64,000 nucleotides of DNA from JAHEJA01 sp965656445 (GTDB lineage: Bacteria; Pseudomonadota; Alphaproteobacteria; Rhodobacterales; Rhodobacteraceae). Each line of letters starts with the position of its first letter. The first letter of the stretch is position 1. The position numbers and the translations under genes were made by a program. The notes beneath the pieces are model-generated. The model saw only the letters and a list, made by a program, of their open reading frames with translations, was not told where the DNA came from and searched no databases. Positions 50,468-60,516 of the stretch are shown here, in pieces. Where the stretch lies: NCBI GenBank assembly GCA_965656445.1, contig CBFHKO010000010.1, forward strand, positions 1 to 64,000, read 5' to 3'.

Positions 50468-53419
50468 TTATTGTTGCTCTGGAACCAAAATTTCGCGCTT
50501 TCCAACGTGGTTGGCGGCGGAAATCAGACCTTCATCTTCCATTTGTTCGACCAATCGCGCGGCTTTGTTGTAGCCGATCGACAGTTTGCGTTGGATGTAA
50601 CTGGTTGACACTTTGCGATCCTTGAGAACGATTGCAACCGCTTGATCATAAAGCGCATCTTCGCCCTCAGTATTCCCACCAAGTCCCAGAACCATGTCGA
50701 TGTTATCGGCCTTTTCATCATCGGGCCCTTCGACCACGCCGCTCATGTATTCGGGTGGGCCATAAGCCTTAAGATGGTTGACGATTTCTTCGACTTCTTC
50801 ATCGCTCACGAAAGGTCCATGACAGCGCGTGATTTTAGAACCACCCGCCATGTACAACATATCCCCCATTCCCAAGAGCTGTTCAGCCCCCATTTCGCCC
50901 AGAATTGTGCGGCTATCGATTTTCGATGTCACTTGGAACGAAATACGTGTTGGGAAGTTCGCTTTGATCGTGCCTGTGATAACATCAACAGACGGACGCT
51001 GTGTTGCCATGATCAAATGGATGCCAGAAGCACGTGCCATTTGCGCAAGACGCTGAATACAAGCTTCGATTTCCTTGCCCGCAACCATCATGAGGTCGGC
51101 CATCTCGTCCACGATGACAACGATATATGGCATTTTCTCCGGCTGGAATTCTTCTGTCTCAAAGATCGGATCACCAGTTTGATCGTCAAATCCAGTTTGG
51201 ATGGTGCGCGAGAACATTTCATTGCGCGACAGCGCGTCTTGGACACGACCGTTGTATCCATCGATGTTGCGCACGCCCATTTTGGACATTTTGCGATACC
51301 GCTCTTCCATTTCGCCAACGACCCATTTCAAGGCCACAACTGCCTTTTTCGGGTCTGTCACAACAGGTGACAGCAAATGCGGAATGCCATCATAGACCGA
51401 CAATTCCAACATTTTCGGATCAATCATGATCAAGCGGCATTCTTCAGGTGTGAGCTTATAGAGGAGTGACAAGATCATCGTGTTGATCGCGACAGATTTA
51501 CCAGAGCCCGTCGTCCCCGCAATCAAGAGGTGAGGCATCTTGGCAAGGTTCGCAACGATCGGCTCACCACCAATATCTTTGCCCAGCGCCAAAGGAAGCT
51601 TTTGCCCCCCATCGCCAAACGACCGACTGGATAGGATTTCACGCAGGACAACTTTTTCTCGGTTTTCATTCGGAAGCTCAATGCCGATCACCGAACGTCC
51701 TGGAACAGTTGAAACACGAGCGGACAAGGCAGACATGGATCGCGCAATATCATCTGCCAAGCCAATGACACGGCTCGCCTTGAGACCCGGTGCTGGTTCC
51801 AATTCATACATGGTTACAACCGGGCCAGGGCGAACCGAGACGATTTCACCTTTGACACCATAATCATCCAATACAGATTCCAACAAACGCGCATTTTCTT
51901 CCAAGGCTTCGTCAGACAAGTGCAGACGCTCAATTTCCTCTGGGTTCATCAAGAGGTTGAGAGGCGGTAAATCATAGCTGACTTGAGCTGGCTCTTCGAA
52001 TTTAAGCGATGGCTGAGCTTCTGCCTTAGCCCGTGTTGAGGGCTGAATTGGTTTGCGCATCAAAGGCTGCACAATTTTCTTGGGCTCATATGTTGGGATC
52101 GGAGCCATCGGTTCATGTGAGCCATACTCCTCAGCATAAGGCTCCGCTTCGAATGGCGCATCGTACCCCATGGGTTCTGCCATCTCATCATAGCCTTCGG
52201 GCACGAAATCCTCGGACATGTAGCTGTCTTGATAGGCATCAAGTGGCGCTTCAGCCTCGGCAACAGTTGGTTGTATCGTCGCTTCTTCTGTTGGGACGGG
52301 ATCCGTTGCGCGCATTTGAGGCTCGGCTCGTAAAACGGGTTCCTTACGCTCAGATAACACCAATGGATCAGGTCCACGGCCCCGACCCTTGGTCAACGTT
52401 GCTTCTTGATCCACAGTCGCGGGCTTTTTCGCAACGATGCGGTTTTTGATCACGTCGCTGATTTTTGCTTGGATGCGATCATCACCAGGCATTTCCGCAA
52501 CATCAGCCACCGCTTGGGGTTCAACCAATTCTGGCTCAGGTAGCTTTTCCGCACGCTTGATAAGTGCAGGCATGCGGGCAAGGAAGCTTGTTTTTTCTTG
52601 GAACTCGATATCAGTCTCATCCAACACATCCGATCCAACAGGGGCGCGTGGAATAGGCATGGCTTGATCAGAACTTGATGTAGCAGGAGCTGACGTAAAG
52701 GCGACGTCCTGGGAGCGACGTTGCTGACGAGTTTCGTTTATATCCTTTGCGGCGCGGATAGCTCCATTTGCACCGCGGCCCAAATAGGACATCACAGTCG
52801 CATAGCTCATCACCAAACCCAGCAATAAGAAATGCACACCGCGTTGTATTTCGTGTCTGACAAATCCAAGCACGAACAGCATGAGAGCAATCATTGCAAC
52901 AGCGGCCAAGAATGACACCAAGATGAGCCCAGCGCGCAACGGCAGAGGCAAAAAGGTCAACAAACCGCCAACGATCATGTCGCCAAATAAACCACCTAGC
53001 CCAAAAGAATGTGTCCATTCTGCACTTTTGACCAAGGTGGACGCGTATACAGACATCAGAGCAACAGCGATCGGGGCAAAGATCACGCGACCAAATGCAC
53101 GATCCAAACCGTTATGTAAAACACAGCGCAAGCCCCATCCCATAATAATGATACCGATGCTGAGGCTTCCCCATCCCAAAATCAAAAACAATGGGGCGGC
53201 CACAGAGGCTCCCGTGACGCCCAAATAATTTTGAACCGGCGCATCAGACGCGGCCAGCCAGTTGGGGTCTTCAGGTGAATAAGACCAAATCATCAAAGTA
53301 AACAGCAGCCCCACAGCCATCAGAACAAACCCAAGGAGCTCAGTCCCTCGTTTTTCCAATACGGCCTGAGTTGTGCTATCGATCAAAGGATCTCTGCTAC
53401 GCGCTGAATGATATGCCAT
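50468..53419 (-). CDS. ftsK: DNA translocase FtsK
   Basis: A 983-residue divisome protein. Four membrane helices (about 30-190), a long acidic and proline-rich linker (190-500), then the motor: Walker A IAGTTGSGKSVAI, Walker B YIVVIVDEMADLMM, and the C-terminal gamma winged helix that reads KOPS sites (STSYIQRKLSIGYNKAARLV). It pumps DNA at the septum and activates XerCD. Nine bases separate it from the aminotransferase gene. Confidence 0.97.
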   Translation of the reverse strand: MAYHSARSRDPLIDSTTQAVLEKRGTELLGFVLMAVGLLFTLMIWSYSPEDPNWLAASDAPVQNYLGVTGASVAAPLFLILGWGSLSIGIIIMGWGLRCVLHNGLDRAFGRVIFAPIAVALMSVYASTLVKSAEWTHSFGLGGLFGDMIVGGLLTFLPLPLRAGLILVSFLAAVAMIALMLFVLGFVRHEIQRGVHFLLLGLVMSYATVMSYLGRGANGAIRAAKDINETRQQRRSQDVAFTSAPATSSSDQAMPIPRAPVGSDVLDETDIEFQEKTSFLARMPALIKRAEKLPEPELVEPQAVADVAEMPGDDRIQAKISDVIKNRIVAKKPATVDQEATLTKGRGRGPDPLVLSERKEPVLRAEPQMRATDPVPTEEATIQPTVAEAEAPLDAYQDSYMSEDFVPEGYDEMAEPMGYDAPFEAEPYAEEYGSHEPMAPIPTYEPKKIVQPLMRKPIQPSTRAKAEAQPSLKFEEPAQVSYDLPPLNLLMNPEEIERLHLSDEALEENARLLESVLDDYGVKGEIVSVRPGPVVTMYELEPAPGLKASRVIGLADDIARSMSALSARVSTVPGRSVIGIELPNENREKVVLREILSSRSFGDGGQKLPLALGKDIGGEPIVANLAKMPHLLIAGTTGSGKSVAINTMILSLLYKLTPEECRLIMIDPKMLELSVYDGIPHLLSPVVTDPKKAVVALKWVVGEMEERYRKMSKMGVRNIDGYNGRVQDALSRNEMFSRTIQTGFDDQTGDPIFETEEFQPEKMPYIVVIVDEMADLMMVAGKEIEACIQRLAQMARASGIHLIMATQRPSVDVITGTIKANFPTRISFQVTSKIDSRTILGEMGAEQLLGMGDMLYMAGGSKITRCHGPFVSDEEVEEIVNHLKAYGPPEYMSGVVEGPDDEKADNIDMVLGLGGNTEGEDALYDQAVAIVLKDRKVSTSYIQRKLSIGYNKAARLVEQMEDEGLISAANHVGKREILVPEQQ

Positions 53420-53428
53420 GTTTGCCTC

Positions 53429-54607
53429 TTATGTGTACAAACAGTCACGAAGCCGCAAAAGCCCTCGTGCCATTTGTTCTTTTGGGGCCACAAGTGCGAC
53501 CCGAATGTACTGCGCTCCAGGATTTCCTGTCTCTGTCTCTTTGGACAGGTATTTTCCTGGCAAAACGCGAACGCCTGTTTCTTTCCATAATTTCAAAGCG
53601 GCGGCCTCACCATCTGTGGCATCCAACCACAAAAAGAACCCTGCTTCTGGGCTTTGATAGCCCGCGACATCTGCGAATATGTCATCCGCAATGTCGAATT
53701 TTTCTTTGTACAAGCTGCGGTTTTCAACGACGTGCTCTTCGTCATCCCAAACAGCCGCAGCCACCTCTTGGAGAGGTGTGGGCAAAGGCGCACCCGAGTA
53801 AGCACGCAATTGTTTTATGTGTTTGATATTTTCTGGTCCTGAGGCCACAAAGCCAGACCTTAACCCCGGAAGGTTTGAACGCTTGGACAGAGAGTGAAAA
53901 ATCACCACACGCTCAGGATCCGCACCCATATCATTGGCGACTTCTAATGCGCCAACTGGGGGATCCTTGCGGTAAATTTCACTATAGCATTCATCTGCGA
54001 AAATCTTGAAATCGTGCTTTTCCGCAAGGGCAATCAACGATGTCCAATAGGCGCGGCTCGCAACGGCCCCTTGCGGATTAGCAGGCGAACAAATGTAGGC
54101 GATTGCAGTACGATCCAAAATTTCTGGGGATAGCTGTGAATAATCAGGCAAGAACCCATTGTCAGGTGTCGCCGCCACATAATGTGGCTCTGCGCTCACA
54201 GACAAGCTTGCAATCATGTAAACCTGATAAAAGGGATTAGGCATCAAAATGATCGGCGTCTTGCCATTTAACATTTCAGGGCACAGCGCCATTGCCGCAT
54301 TATACAGCCCTTCACGTGTCCCATTGAGCGCCATAATGTTTTTATCAGGGTCTGTTTTCACCCCATAGCGACGATCGATCCACGATGAAATGGATGCGCG
54401 TAATCGATCGGTTCCGTCATTTGCAGGATAAGAATTAAAGCCAGAGATGTTTTGCACAAGCACGTCTTGAACCCACGCAGGAAATGCGTGCTTGGGCTCC
54501 CCAATCGTCATATGCATGACCTCGCCACCCGCTTCGTGCACATCCAATAGGGCGCGCAAACGCGGAAACGCATAGGCCGGAAGGTTCGAAAACCGCTCGG
54601 GATACAT
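53429..54607 (-). CDS. Class I/II aminotransferase (DapC-like)
   Basis: A 392-residue fold-type I PLP enzyme. The Schiff-base lysine is in IFHSLSKRSNLPGLR; YICSPANPQGAV and FADECYSEIYR are the cofactor-binding motifs. Homologues are assigned to succinyldiaminopimelate or other amino-acid transamination; the exact substrate is not certain. Confidence 0.87.
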   Translation of the reverse strand: MYPERFSNLPAYAFPRLRALLDVHEAGGEVMHMTIGEPKHAFPAWVQDVLVQNISGFNSYPANDGTDRLRASISSWIDRRYGVKTDPDKNIMALNGTREGLYNAAMALCPEMLNGKTPIILMPNPFYQVYMIASLSVSAEPHYVAATPDNGFLPDYSQLSPEILDRTAIAYICSPANPQGAVASRAYWTSLIALAEKHDFKIFADECYSEIYRKDPPVGALEVANDMGADPERVVIFHSLSKRSNLPGLRSGFVASGPENIKHIKQLRAYSGAPLPTPLQEVAAAVWDDEEHVVENRSLYKEKFDIADDIFADVAGYQSPEAGFFLWLDATDGEAAALKLWKETGVRVLPGKYLSKETETGNPGAQYIRVALVAPKEQMARGLLRLRDCLYT

Positions 54608-54750
54608 CTAATTTGCCTCAATTATCGGGATCATATCGCCCCGTTGTTTTTATCAAGATACCTTGAGAATTGGCATTCGTCCAGAAAAAGCAGCGCAGAG
54701 TGTGGTTTTTGTGACCTGAAAAGCGCAATCAATTGAAGCACGTGTGAAAT

Positions 54751-56082
54751 TTATCCCCTTAACACCCGCTCAGCCGCCGAAGACACACGCAATAAATGCT
54801 CTTCTTTTAAAGGTTTTCCCATCAACGACAGACCACAACTTGGCACATCCGTTGGCAAGGTCACAGCACATGTTCCCATGAGGTTGCCAATCCGCGTATT
54901 TCTAAGCGCCAGCAGGTTTTCTGTCACATAGTAATCTTGATCCTCTAACAATCGCTGCGCATTTGGCGGCAAAATCGGAGCAGTCGGGACAAGAACCGCG
55001 TCAAATCCAGCGGTTTGATCGTGATAGGCCTGTCGCAGAGCCTGCAATCTTTGCCAAGCGGCAACATAATCTGCGGCCGTAAACTCGGCCCCACTTCGGA
55101 AACGTGCCAATATTTCGGGGAACATGAGGTCTGGCGCCTTTTCAATGTCCTGTTTCCAAGTCCCATAGGCTTCTGACGTAAACAAAATCGCGCTCAACGG
55201 CATTGCCTCGGCAACACTCTCACAGGTTATACGCTCTACCTTTGCCCCTGCTTTTGCCAATCTCTGGACCGCTTGGTCAAAGGCTTTGGCGGGTTCATCG
55301 CGGATATTATCAAATGCAACAGTATCCAAAACGGCGAAACGGCGCGCAGCTAGGGGCTCATTCGCCAAGTCAATCGGCTTTTGCCCCTCAAAGGCCGCCA
55401 AAATGTGGGCTGCGTCCTCAACGCTTTTGCACAACGGCCCAACGGTATCAAAGCTTTCACAGAGAGGGACAACACCTTTCAGGGAGACGCGGCCAGCAGT
55501 TGTTTTCAGACCAACCAAATCATTCCAAGCAGAGGGTATGCGAACCGATCCCCCCGTGTCCGATCCAATCGCAGCGGAGGAAAACCCAAATGCAACCGAC
55601 GTCGCCGCCCCCGAGGATGATCCACCCGGAACCGCATCGGGATCATTAATGCAGGGTGGTGTCTGTGTTACCGGGTTGAGGCCCAAGCCAGAAAACGCCA
55701 ATTCCGACATATGGGTTTTCCCCATGCACACCAACCCATTTTGCGTCGCATTGCGCAAAACCACACAGTCTTGATCAGGCACGCGCCCTTTCAACAAGGC
55801 GGACCCCGCTTCTGTTGAGGAACCTGCTGTGTCAAAGAGGTCTTTCCAGCTTATCGGCACACCATCAAGCGGTGACAAACGCGATCCAGCCTTTGCACGG
55901 TTGCGCGCGGCGTGCGCTTCGGCAAGAGCGCGGTCTTTAGTGAGCATCGTAAATGTACGGACGCTATCAGCTGCGCCGTCAATGCGATCAAAATACGCGT
56001 TCACCACATCAATTGGGTCGAGATCACCTCTTTGGATTGCCCGCCCTTGTTCGCTTGCCGTCATCGAAAATTGATCAGACAT
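54751..56082 (-). CDS. Amidase signature family enzyme
   Basis: A 443-residue amidase. The Ser-cisSer-Lys triad is visible: Lys in VPISWKDLFDTAG, Ser in PGGSSSGAATSVA and Ser in GSDTGGSVRIPS. The start is the ATG at 56082 with GAGGA five bases before. Divergent from the ubiquinone hydroxylase gene. It is not GatA, since GatA context is absent; substrate unknown. Confidence 0.9.
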   Translation of the reverse strand: MSDQFSMTASEQGRAIQRGDLDPIDVVNAYFDRIDGAADSVRTFTMLTKDRALAEAHAARNRAKAGSRLSPLDGVPISWKDLFDTAGSSTEAGSALLKGRVPDQDCVVLRNATQNGLVCMGKTHMSELAFSGLGLNPVTQTPPCINDPDAVPGGSSSGAATSVAFGFSSAAIGSDTGGSVRIPSAWNDLVGLKTTAGRVSLKGVVPLCESFDTVGPLCKSVEDAAHILAAFEGQKPIDLANEPLAARRFAVLDTVAFDNIRDEPAKAFDQAVQRLAKAGAKVERITCESVAEAMPLSAILFTSEAYGTWKQDIEKAPDLMFPEILARFRSGAEFTAADYVAAWQRLQALRQAYHDQTAGFDAVLVPTAPILPPNAQRLLEDQDYYVTENLLALRNTRIGNLMGTCAVTLPTDVPSCGLSLMGKPLKEEHLLRVSSAAERVLRG

Positions 56083-56168
56083 CACTTTCCTCGCATTTTG
56101 CCATTAGAATGAGCGTAGCGTCAGTATTGCTCATGGACAATCCCAAGAAAGATCCCATATTGCGAAGT

Positions 56169-57383
56169 ATGACAGATCACTTTGATATCGTAATCGTTGG
56201 CGGTGGCCTAAACGGAACAGTCATGGGCTTGGCTGTGGCGCAGGCAGGGTTTTCGGTTGCGATTGTGGATGCGCAGAAAATCGCGTCGAAATCGACACCG
56301 GGTTTTGATGGACGTTCTTATGCCATGGCGCTTGCCTCGACACGGTTGATGCACGGGATTGGCATCTGGTCCGACCTCGCGGCGAACGCACAGCCGATGC
56401 TGGACATCAAAGTGGCCGATGGGCGTGCAAACGAAGGCCCCTCACCCTTTTTCATGCATTTTGATCATCGTGAAATCGAAGCGGGTCCAATGGGATACAT
56501 GGTCGAAGACCGCCATCTCCGCCCTGCCCTTCTCGCCGCCATCGCACGTGAAGCCAAGATCACTTATTTCGATAACACCCGTGTGCTAAGCGAAACCCAA
56601 ACTGGGACGACCGTGACCCTTATGTGTGATGACGGCAAAGAAATAAACGCACAGCTGGTGATTGCCGCAGATGGGCGAAACAGCCAAATCGCGCAAAGAG
56701 CAGGCATCCGACGCAAAGGGTGGAGCTATCCGCAAACTGCGCTTGTCTGTGCGATAGACCATGAACTGCCGCATGAGGGCGTTGCCTGCCAATATTTCAT
56801 GCCGCCCGGTCCACTTGCCATTCTTCCCTTGACTGGCAATAGATCCTCGATCGTTTGGAGCGAAAGCCACGATCAAGCGGCTAAAATTATGGCGCTCAGC
56901 GATCAGGATTACCTTGAGGTTCTTAAGCCAAGGTTTGGCAAATACCTCGGCAACATCAAGTTAGCAGGAAAGCGATTTTCCTATCCGCTTGATTTGACCG
57001 TAGCAGAGCGCTTTGTAGCTCCGCGAGTTGCCTTGATTGGGGACGCAGCACACGGTGTGCATCCAATAGCTGGCCAAGGGTTGAACGCTGGGCTCAAAGA
57101 TATCGCGTCCCTGAGAGACGTGCTGTTGCAAGCCAAATTAAGAGGCGAAGATTTTGGGTCCATCGCCGTGCTAGAGCGCTATCAAGAATGGCGTCGGTTT
57201 GACGCGAATGCGCTGGCCTTTGCGACGGATATCTTTAACAAGCTGTTTTCAAACGACAATCCGATTTTGCGATTAGGCCGTGATTTAGGGATGGGGCTGG
57301 TTAACGCGGTGCCCAAATTACGGCGTAGCTTTATCAAAGAAGCCGCTGGGTTAACAGGTGACTTGCCTGAATTGATGAAGTGA
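56169..57383 (+). CDS. UbiH/UbiF/COQ6-family FAD hydroxylase
   Basis: A 404-residue FAD monooxygenase of ubiquinone synthesis. FDIVIVGGGLNGTVMGLAVA binds the ADP part, VIAADGRNSQIAQRAGI is the DG motif and ALIGDAAHGVHPIAGQGLN the GD motif. The start is uncertain: ATG at 56169 fits homologues, while 56133 and 56109 would add 12 or 20 residues; none has a strong ribosome site. It ends at the stop shared in position with convergent Trm112. Confidence 0.9.
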   Translation: MTDHFDIVIVGGGLNGTVMGLAVAQAGFSVAIVDAQKIASKSTPGFDGRSYAMALASTRLMHGIGIWSDLAANAQPMLDIKVADGRANEGPSPFFMHFDHREIEAGPMGYMVEDRHLRPALLAAIAREAKITYFDNTRVLSETQTGTTVTLMCDDGKEINAQLVIAADGRNSQIAQRAGIRRKGWSYPQTALVCAIDHELPHEGVACQYFMPPGPLAILPLTGNRSSIVWSESHDQAAKIMALSDQDYLEVLKPRFGKYLGNIKLAGKRFSYPLDLTVAERFVAPRVALIGDAAHGVHPIAGQGLNAGLKDIASLRDVLLQAKLRGEDFGSIAVLERYQEWRRFDANALAFATDIFNKLFSNDNPILRLGRDLGMGLVNAVPKLRRSFIKEAAGLTGDLPELMK

Positions 57384-57578
57384 TCAATCCGCGTCCAAGG
57401 ACCGCGCTTCGTCTACCAGCATAATCGGGATACCTTCACGGATCGGAAATGCAAGGTTTGCGCGTTTTGAGATCAACTCATGTGCATCCGCGTCATACTC
57501 AAGCGACCCCTGAGTCAGCGGGCAAATCAAGGCCTCTAACATGCGTCTGTCGATTACGGGCGCAGGCTTTGTCGTCAT
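57384..57578 (-). CDS. Trm112 family protein
   Basis: A 64-residue Trm112-type zinc-ribbon-like protein. The core LEALICPLTQGSLEYD and FPIREGIPIMLVDEAR are intact, but most of the zinc cysteines are replaced, as usual for the bacterial YcaR group. It overlaps the stop of the next-upstream Lon-N gene by four bases. Confidence 0.9.
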   Translation of the reverse strand: MTTKPAPVIDRRMLEALICPLTQGSLEYDADAHELISKRANLAFPIREGIPIMLVDEARSLDAD

Positions 57579-58213
57579 TGTAATATTTCCTTAGCATCCC
57601 CACCGCGAAGACTATATTCGATCAAAGTGACCAAGGTTTCCCGCCGCGTCATTAGGCTAGGGGCTTCTAGCAGGGCTTGCTTATCCTCTTTTTCGAAATC
57701 AAGCATCATGGACAATGAATTGATCAACAGCTCATCATCCGCGTCTTTCATCGCCTCCCAATCTGTGGTCAAGCCACGGGCCTCAAAATATTTGGCCAAG
57801 AGGTTGTAGAAGCCTTCACGATCAAATTCACTGTCGAGCGCTGAGGCCGCTTGATCCGCCTCAAACCTAGACCAATCAACATTAAACCGGCGATACGGCT
57901 GAAAACCCGTTTCTTCTTCGCGAATGCGATAACGTGATATGCCCGTCAGGGTGATCATATACCGCCCATCTTCTGTTTCGGAAAACTGCGTCAAACGACC
58001 GGCGCACCCAATAGTTTGCAACCGCTCTTCACCCTGAAACACAGTTGGCTGGATCATACCCATCATTCTGTGCTGCGTTTTCATAACATCCTCAATCATC
58101 GCTAAATAGCGTGGTTCAAAGATGTGCAGAGGTAATTGCGACCGAGGAAGCAAAAGCGCCCCAGGTAAAGGAAACACAGGGATGATCGAGGGCAGGTCTA
58201 TACGTTGGCTCAT
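57575..58213 (-). CDS. Lon N-terminal (LON substrate-binding) domain protein
   Basis: A 212-residue protein with only the LON substrate-binding domain: IPVFPLPGALLLPRSQLPLH and IFEPRYLAMIEDVM are conserved; no ATPase or protease part. Such proteins are common next to a thioredoxin-TPR gene in alphaproteobacteria; function unknown. 27 bases after the thioredoxin gene. Confidence 0.93.
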   Translation of the reverse strand: MSQRIDLPSIIPVFPLPGALLLPRSQLPLHIFEPRYLAMIEDVMKTQHRMMGMIQPTVFQGEERLQTIGCAGRLTQFSETEDGRYMITLTGISRYRIREEETGFQPYRRFNVDWSRFEADQAASALDSEFDREGFYNLLAKYFEARGLTTDWEAMKDADDELLINSLSMMLDFEKEDKQALLEAPSLMTRRETLVTLIEYSLRGGDAKEILQ

Positions 58214-58240
58214 AGAAACTTACCTAGCCTGATTTCGCGG

Positions 58241-59155
58241 TTAAGCAAATAAGATTGAACTTAATTTGCGGCGTCCATTCAGGACCACAGGGTCATTGGG
58301 CTTGAGCGCATCAAAGATTGTAAACAACTGCGTTTTCGCCGCCGCCTCATTCCATTCGCGATCTCGCTTAAAGAGGTCCAACAATTGATTAACCGCTTCT
58401 TCAGCTTGATCCGCCGCATAGAGTGCTTGGGCGTAATCAAATCGGGCTTGGTGATCATCTGGATCAGCCTCAACCGCAGCCAGCAATTCGCCCAACGGCC
58501 CCGCATCCTTGGCTTGTTTTGCAAGCTCAAGCTGCGCAAAGGCGGCCTCGATTTCGACGCTGCTAGACACTTCGGCGGGCGCGCCGTTCAACACAGCTTC
58601 GGCCTGTTCCAAATCATCCATCGCCATGTGGCTGCGTGCAAGACCTGCAAAGGCAGGCGCGTTTAACGGATCTTCGCCTAAAATTGCGGCAAATGTTTGG
58701 GCCGCATCATCAAATTCGCCCTCTTCCAACATTTGCTCAGCCGCCTCAACCGCCTCTGCTAATCCGCCATCAACGGACCCACCGCCCGCTTCGACAACGC
58801 GTTTAACAAAGTCTTGAATTTCGGATTGCGGCACAGCGCCTTGAAACCCATCAATTGGCTGGCCTTGATAAAACGCATAGACCGTTGGGATCGACTGAAC
58901 CCGCATTTGCCCCGCGATCATTTGATTTTCGTCAACGTTAATTTTTGCCATTTTAACAGCACCGCCTGCTGCAATAACGGCTTCTTCTAGCTGTGGGCCA
59001 AGCGTCTTGCAGGGACCACACCACGGCGCCCAGAAATCAACGATGACAGGGGTTGTTTGGCTTGCCTCAACCACCTCTGCCATAAAATTGGCTTCTGTAA
59101 CATCGATGACCAAATTACTGGTATCTGGCGTTTGGCTTTGTCCTAGTTCTAACAT
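58241..59155 (-). CDS. Thioredoxin with TPR tail (YbbN/CnoX-like)
   Basis: A 304-residue co-chaperone-type thioredoxin. The active site WAPWCGPCK is intact at about 44-52, unlike E. coli YbbN which has lost it; the C-terminal 170 residues form TPR-like helices (AEQMLEEGEFDDAAQTFAAI). Probably protects proteins during oxidative stress with chaperonins. Confidence 0.93.
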   Translation of the reverse strand: MLELGQSQTPDTSNLVIDVTEANFMAEVVEASQTTPVIVDFWAPWCGPCKTLGPQLEEAVIAAGGAVKMAKINVDENQMIAGQMRVQSIPTVYAFYQGQPIDGFQGAVPQSEIQDFVKRVVEAGGGSVDGGLAEAVEAAEQMLEEGEFDDAAQTFAAILGEDPLNAPAFAGLARSHMAMDDLEQAEAVLNGAPAEVSSSVEIEAAFAQLELAKQAKDAGPLGELLAAVEADPDDHQARFDYAQALYAADQAEEAVNQLLDLFKRDREWNEAAAKTQLFTIFDALKPNDPVVLNGRRKLSSILFA

Positions 59156-59206
59156 ATCGGCTCTCTTGCTATTGCTTGATGTATATATGGGTCACGTGGT
59201 TGGGTT

Positions 59207-59995
59207 TTAAAGGTCAAAGGTCGCAAAGACGGGGGCATGATCACTGGGTTTTTCCCAGCCACGTACATGCCGCAGCACACGCGAAGAATGAGCTTTGCTC
59301 GCGATATCTGGCGTCGCCCAAACGTGATCAAGGCGACGACCTTTATCCGCGGCGTCCCAATCTTTGGCGCGATAGGACCACCAGCTATAGAGCAATCCAT
59401 CAGGGATATCTTGGCGCGTGATATCCACCCAATCCGCAGAGGCCTGAACCTGTGCCAAATGTTCAATCTCAATTGGCGTATGCGAGACGACTTTGAGCAT
59501 TTTTTTATGATCCCAAACATCATCCTCGCGTGGTGCGATATTGATATCACCGACAAGGACGGATTTTTGGGGCGGATGGGCGATGAAGTAATCCCGCATT
59601 TCGGTGAGGTAATCCAGCTTTTGACCGAATTTTTCATTTTTTTCACGGTTGGCTTCGTCGCCACCTGCTGGAACGTAAAAATTGTGGATGGTCACGCCAT
59701 TTTCTAACGTACCTGCAACATGTCGCGCATGACCAAGATTGGCAAAATCTTCGGCGGCGGCTTCAGCCATTGGGATTTTGGAAAATATCGCAACGCCATT
59801 ATACCCCTTCTGACCACGCGCAACCATGTGCGAATATCCCAGCTCTTGGAACCGCTCTAAGGGGATTTGGTCCACAGGGGATTTGCACTCTTGCAGACAT
59901 AAAACATCCGGGGCTTCTTGGGTCATCAGATCAGCAACCAGATCAACGCGAAGGCGGACTGAATTGATATTCCATGTCGCAAGAGTGAAAGACAT
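59207..59995 (-). CDS. xth: Exodeoxyribonuclease III
   Basis: A 262-residue AP endonuclease. LATWNINSVRLRV, CLQECKSP, VLVGDINIAPREDDVWD and the terminal SDHAPVFATF are the EEP-family motifs. The ATG at 59995 has GGGAG seven bases upstream. Acts in base excision repair, as does nth at 42812. Confidence 0.95.
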   Translation of the reverse strand: MSFTLATWNINSVRLRVDLVADLMTQEAPDVLCLQECKSPVDQIPLERFQELGYSHMVARGQKGYNGVAIFSKIPMAEAAAEDFANLGHARHVAGTLENGVTIHNFYVPAGGDEANREKNEKFGQKLDYLTEMRDYFIAHPPQKSVLVGDINIAPREDDVWDHKKMLKVVSHTPIEIEHLAQVQASADWVDITRQDIPDGLLYSWWSYRAKDWDAADKGRRLDHVWATPDIASKAHSSRVLRHVRGWEKPSDHAPVFATFDL

Positions 59996-60058
59996 CACAT
60001 AACTCCCAAAGCAATTTCTTAGGTGTTAGCATGCCTCCAATTTGGGGGACAGACCCAA

Positions 60059-60442
60059 TTAATCATATGCGATAATTTCATATTCAACGGATTCGCGACC
60101 CACAAAATAGAACCTCCGACCCGGCTCATAATCACCATGGTTAACAGGGGTGAATCCGAGTGCTTTCACTTTGGTTTCTATAGCTTCCAAATCTGCGACA
60201 ACGATCCCGATGTGGTTCAAATTACCAGAACCGCTATAGCGCGCATTACCCGCTGTCGAACTGTCTTCTGGTGCATAAAGGGCAATATATTGAGCGTCAT
60301 CCCCGCAATGGACGGTGTAGCCGCCCATCATACCCGCCCCTTCCCAACGAATTCTCCACCCGAATAAATCGCCCAACATTTTGGCCGTCTTATGTGGGTT
60401 TGGGACAGTTATATTTACGTGCTCTAACATTATCTGTGTCAT
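60059..60442 (-). CDS. VOC (glyoxalase-fold) protein
   Basis: A 127-residue vicinal-oxygen-chelate protein with two beta-alpha-beta-beta-beta modules: LEHVNITVPNPHKTAKMLG and LNHIGIVVADLEAIETKV. Metal ligands His8, His77 and a C-terminal Glu are plausible. GGAG lies seven bases before the ATG. It faces soxR; its promoter spacer holds the SoxR box, so it is a likely SoxR target. It may detoxify a redox-active compound; substrate unknown. Confidence 0.85.
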   Translation of the reverse strand: MTQIMLEHVNITVPNPHKTAKMLGDLFGWRIRWEGAGMMGGYTVHCGDDAQYIALYAPEDSSTAGNARYSGSGNLNHIGIVVADLEAIETKVKALGFTPVNHGDYEPGRRFYFVGRESVEYEIIAYD

Positions 60443-60473
60443 TCTTTGTCTCCTTAATGAGTTGACAAAATCA

Positions 60474-60504
60474 ACTCTAATTCCTCAAGTTAACTTGAGA
60501 TCAA
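60474..60504 (-). promoter_or_regulatory. SoxR-type promoter of the VOC gene
   Basis: On the minus strand -35 TTGATC (plus 60499-60504) and -10 TAGAGT (plus 60474-60479) are 19 bases apart. The long 19-base spacer holding the operator is the hallmark of SoxR/MerR-activated promoters. Confidence 0.65.
60484..60499. promoter_or_regulatory. SoxR box
   Basis: CTCAAGTTAACTTGAG is a perfect 16-base palindrome, nearly identical to the E. coli soxS operator core. It lies between the divergent VOC and soxR genes. Confidence 0.85.
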
Positions 60505-60516
60505 GGATTATTTACG

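Noticed and set aside
50642..51370. 242-codon open frame opposite ftsK
   Set aside because: Shadow of the ftsK motor domain; no domain or ribosome site.
55953..56168. N-terminal extension of the ubiquinone hydroxylase into the amidase gene
   Set aside because: The added residues are Arg/His-rich reverse reading of amidase codons; the conserved FAD motif begins right after 56169.
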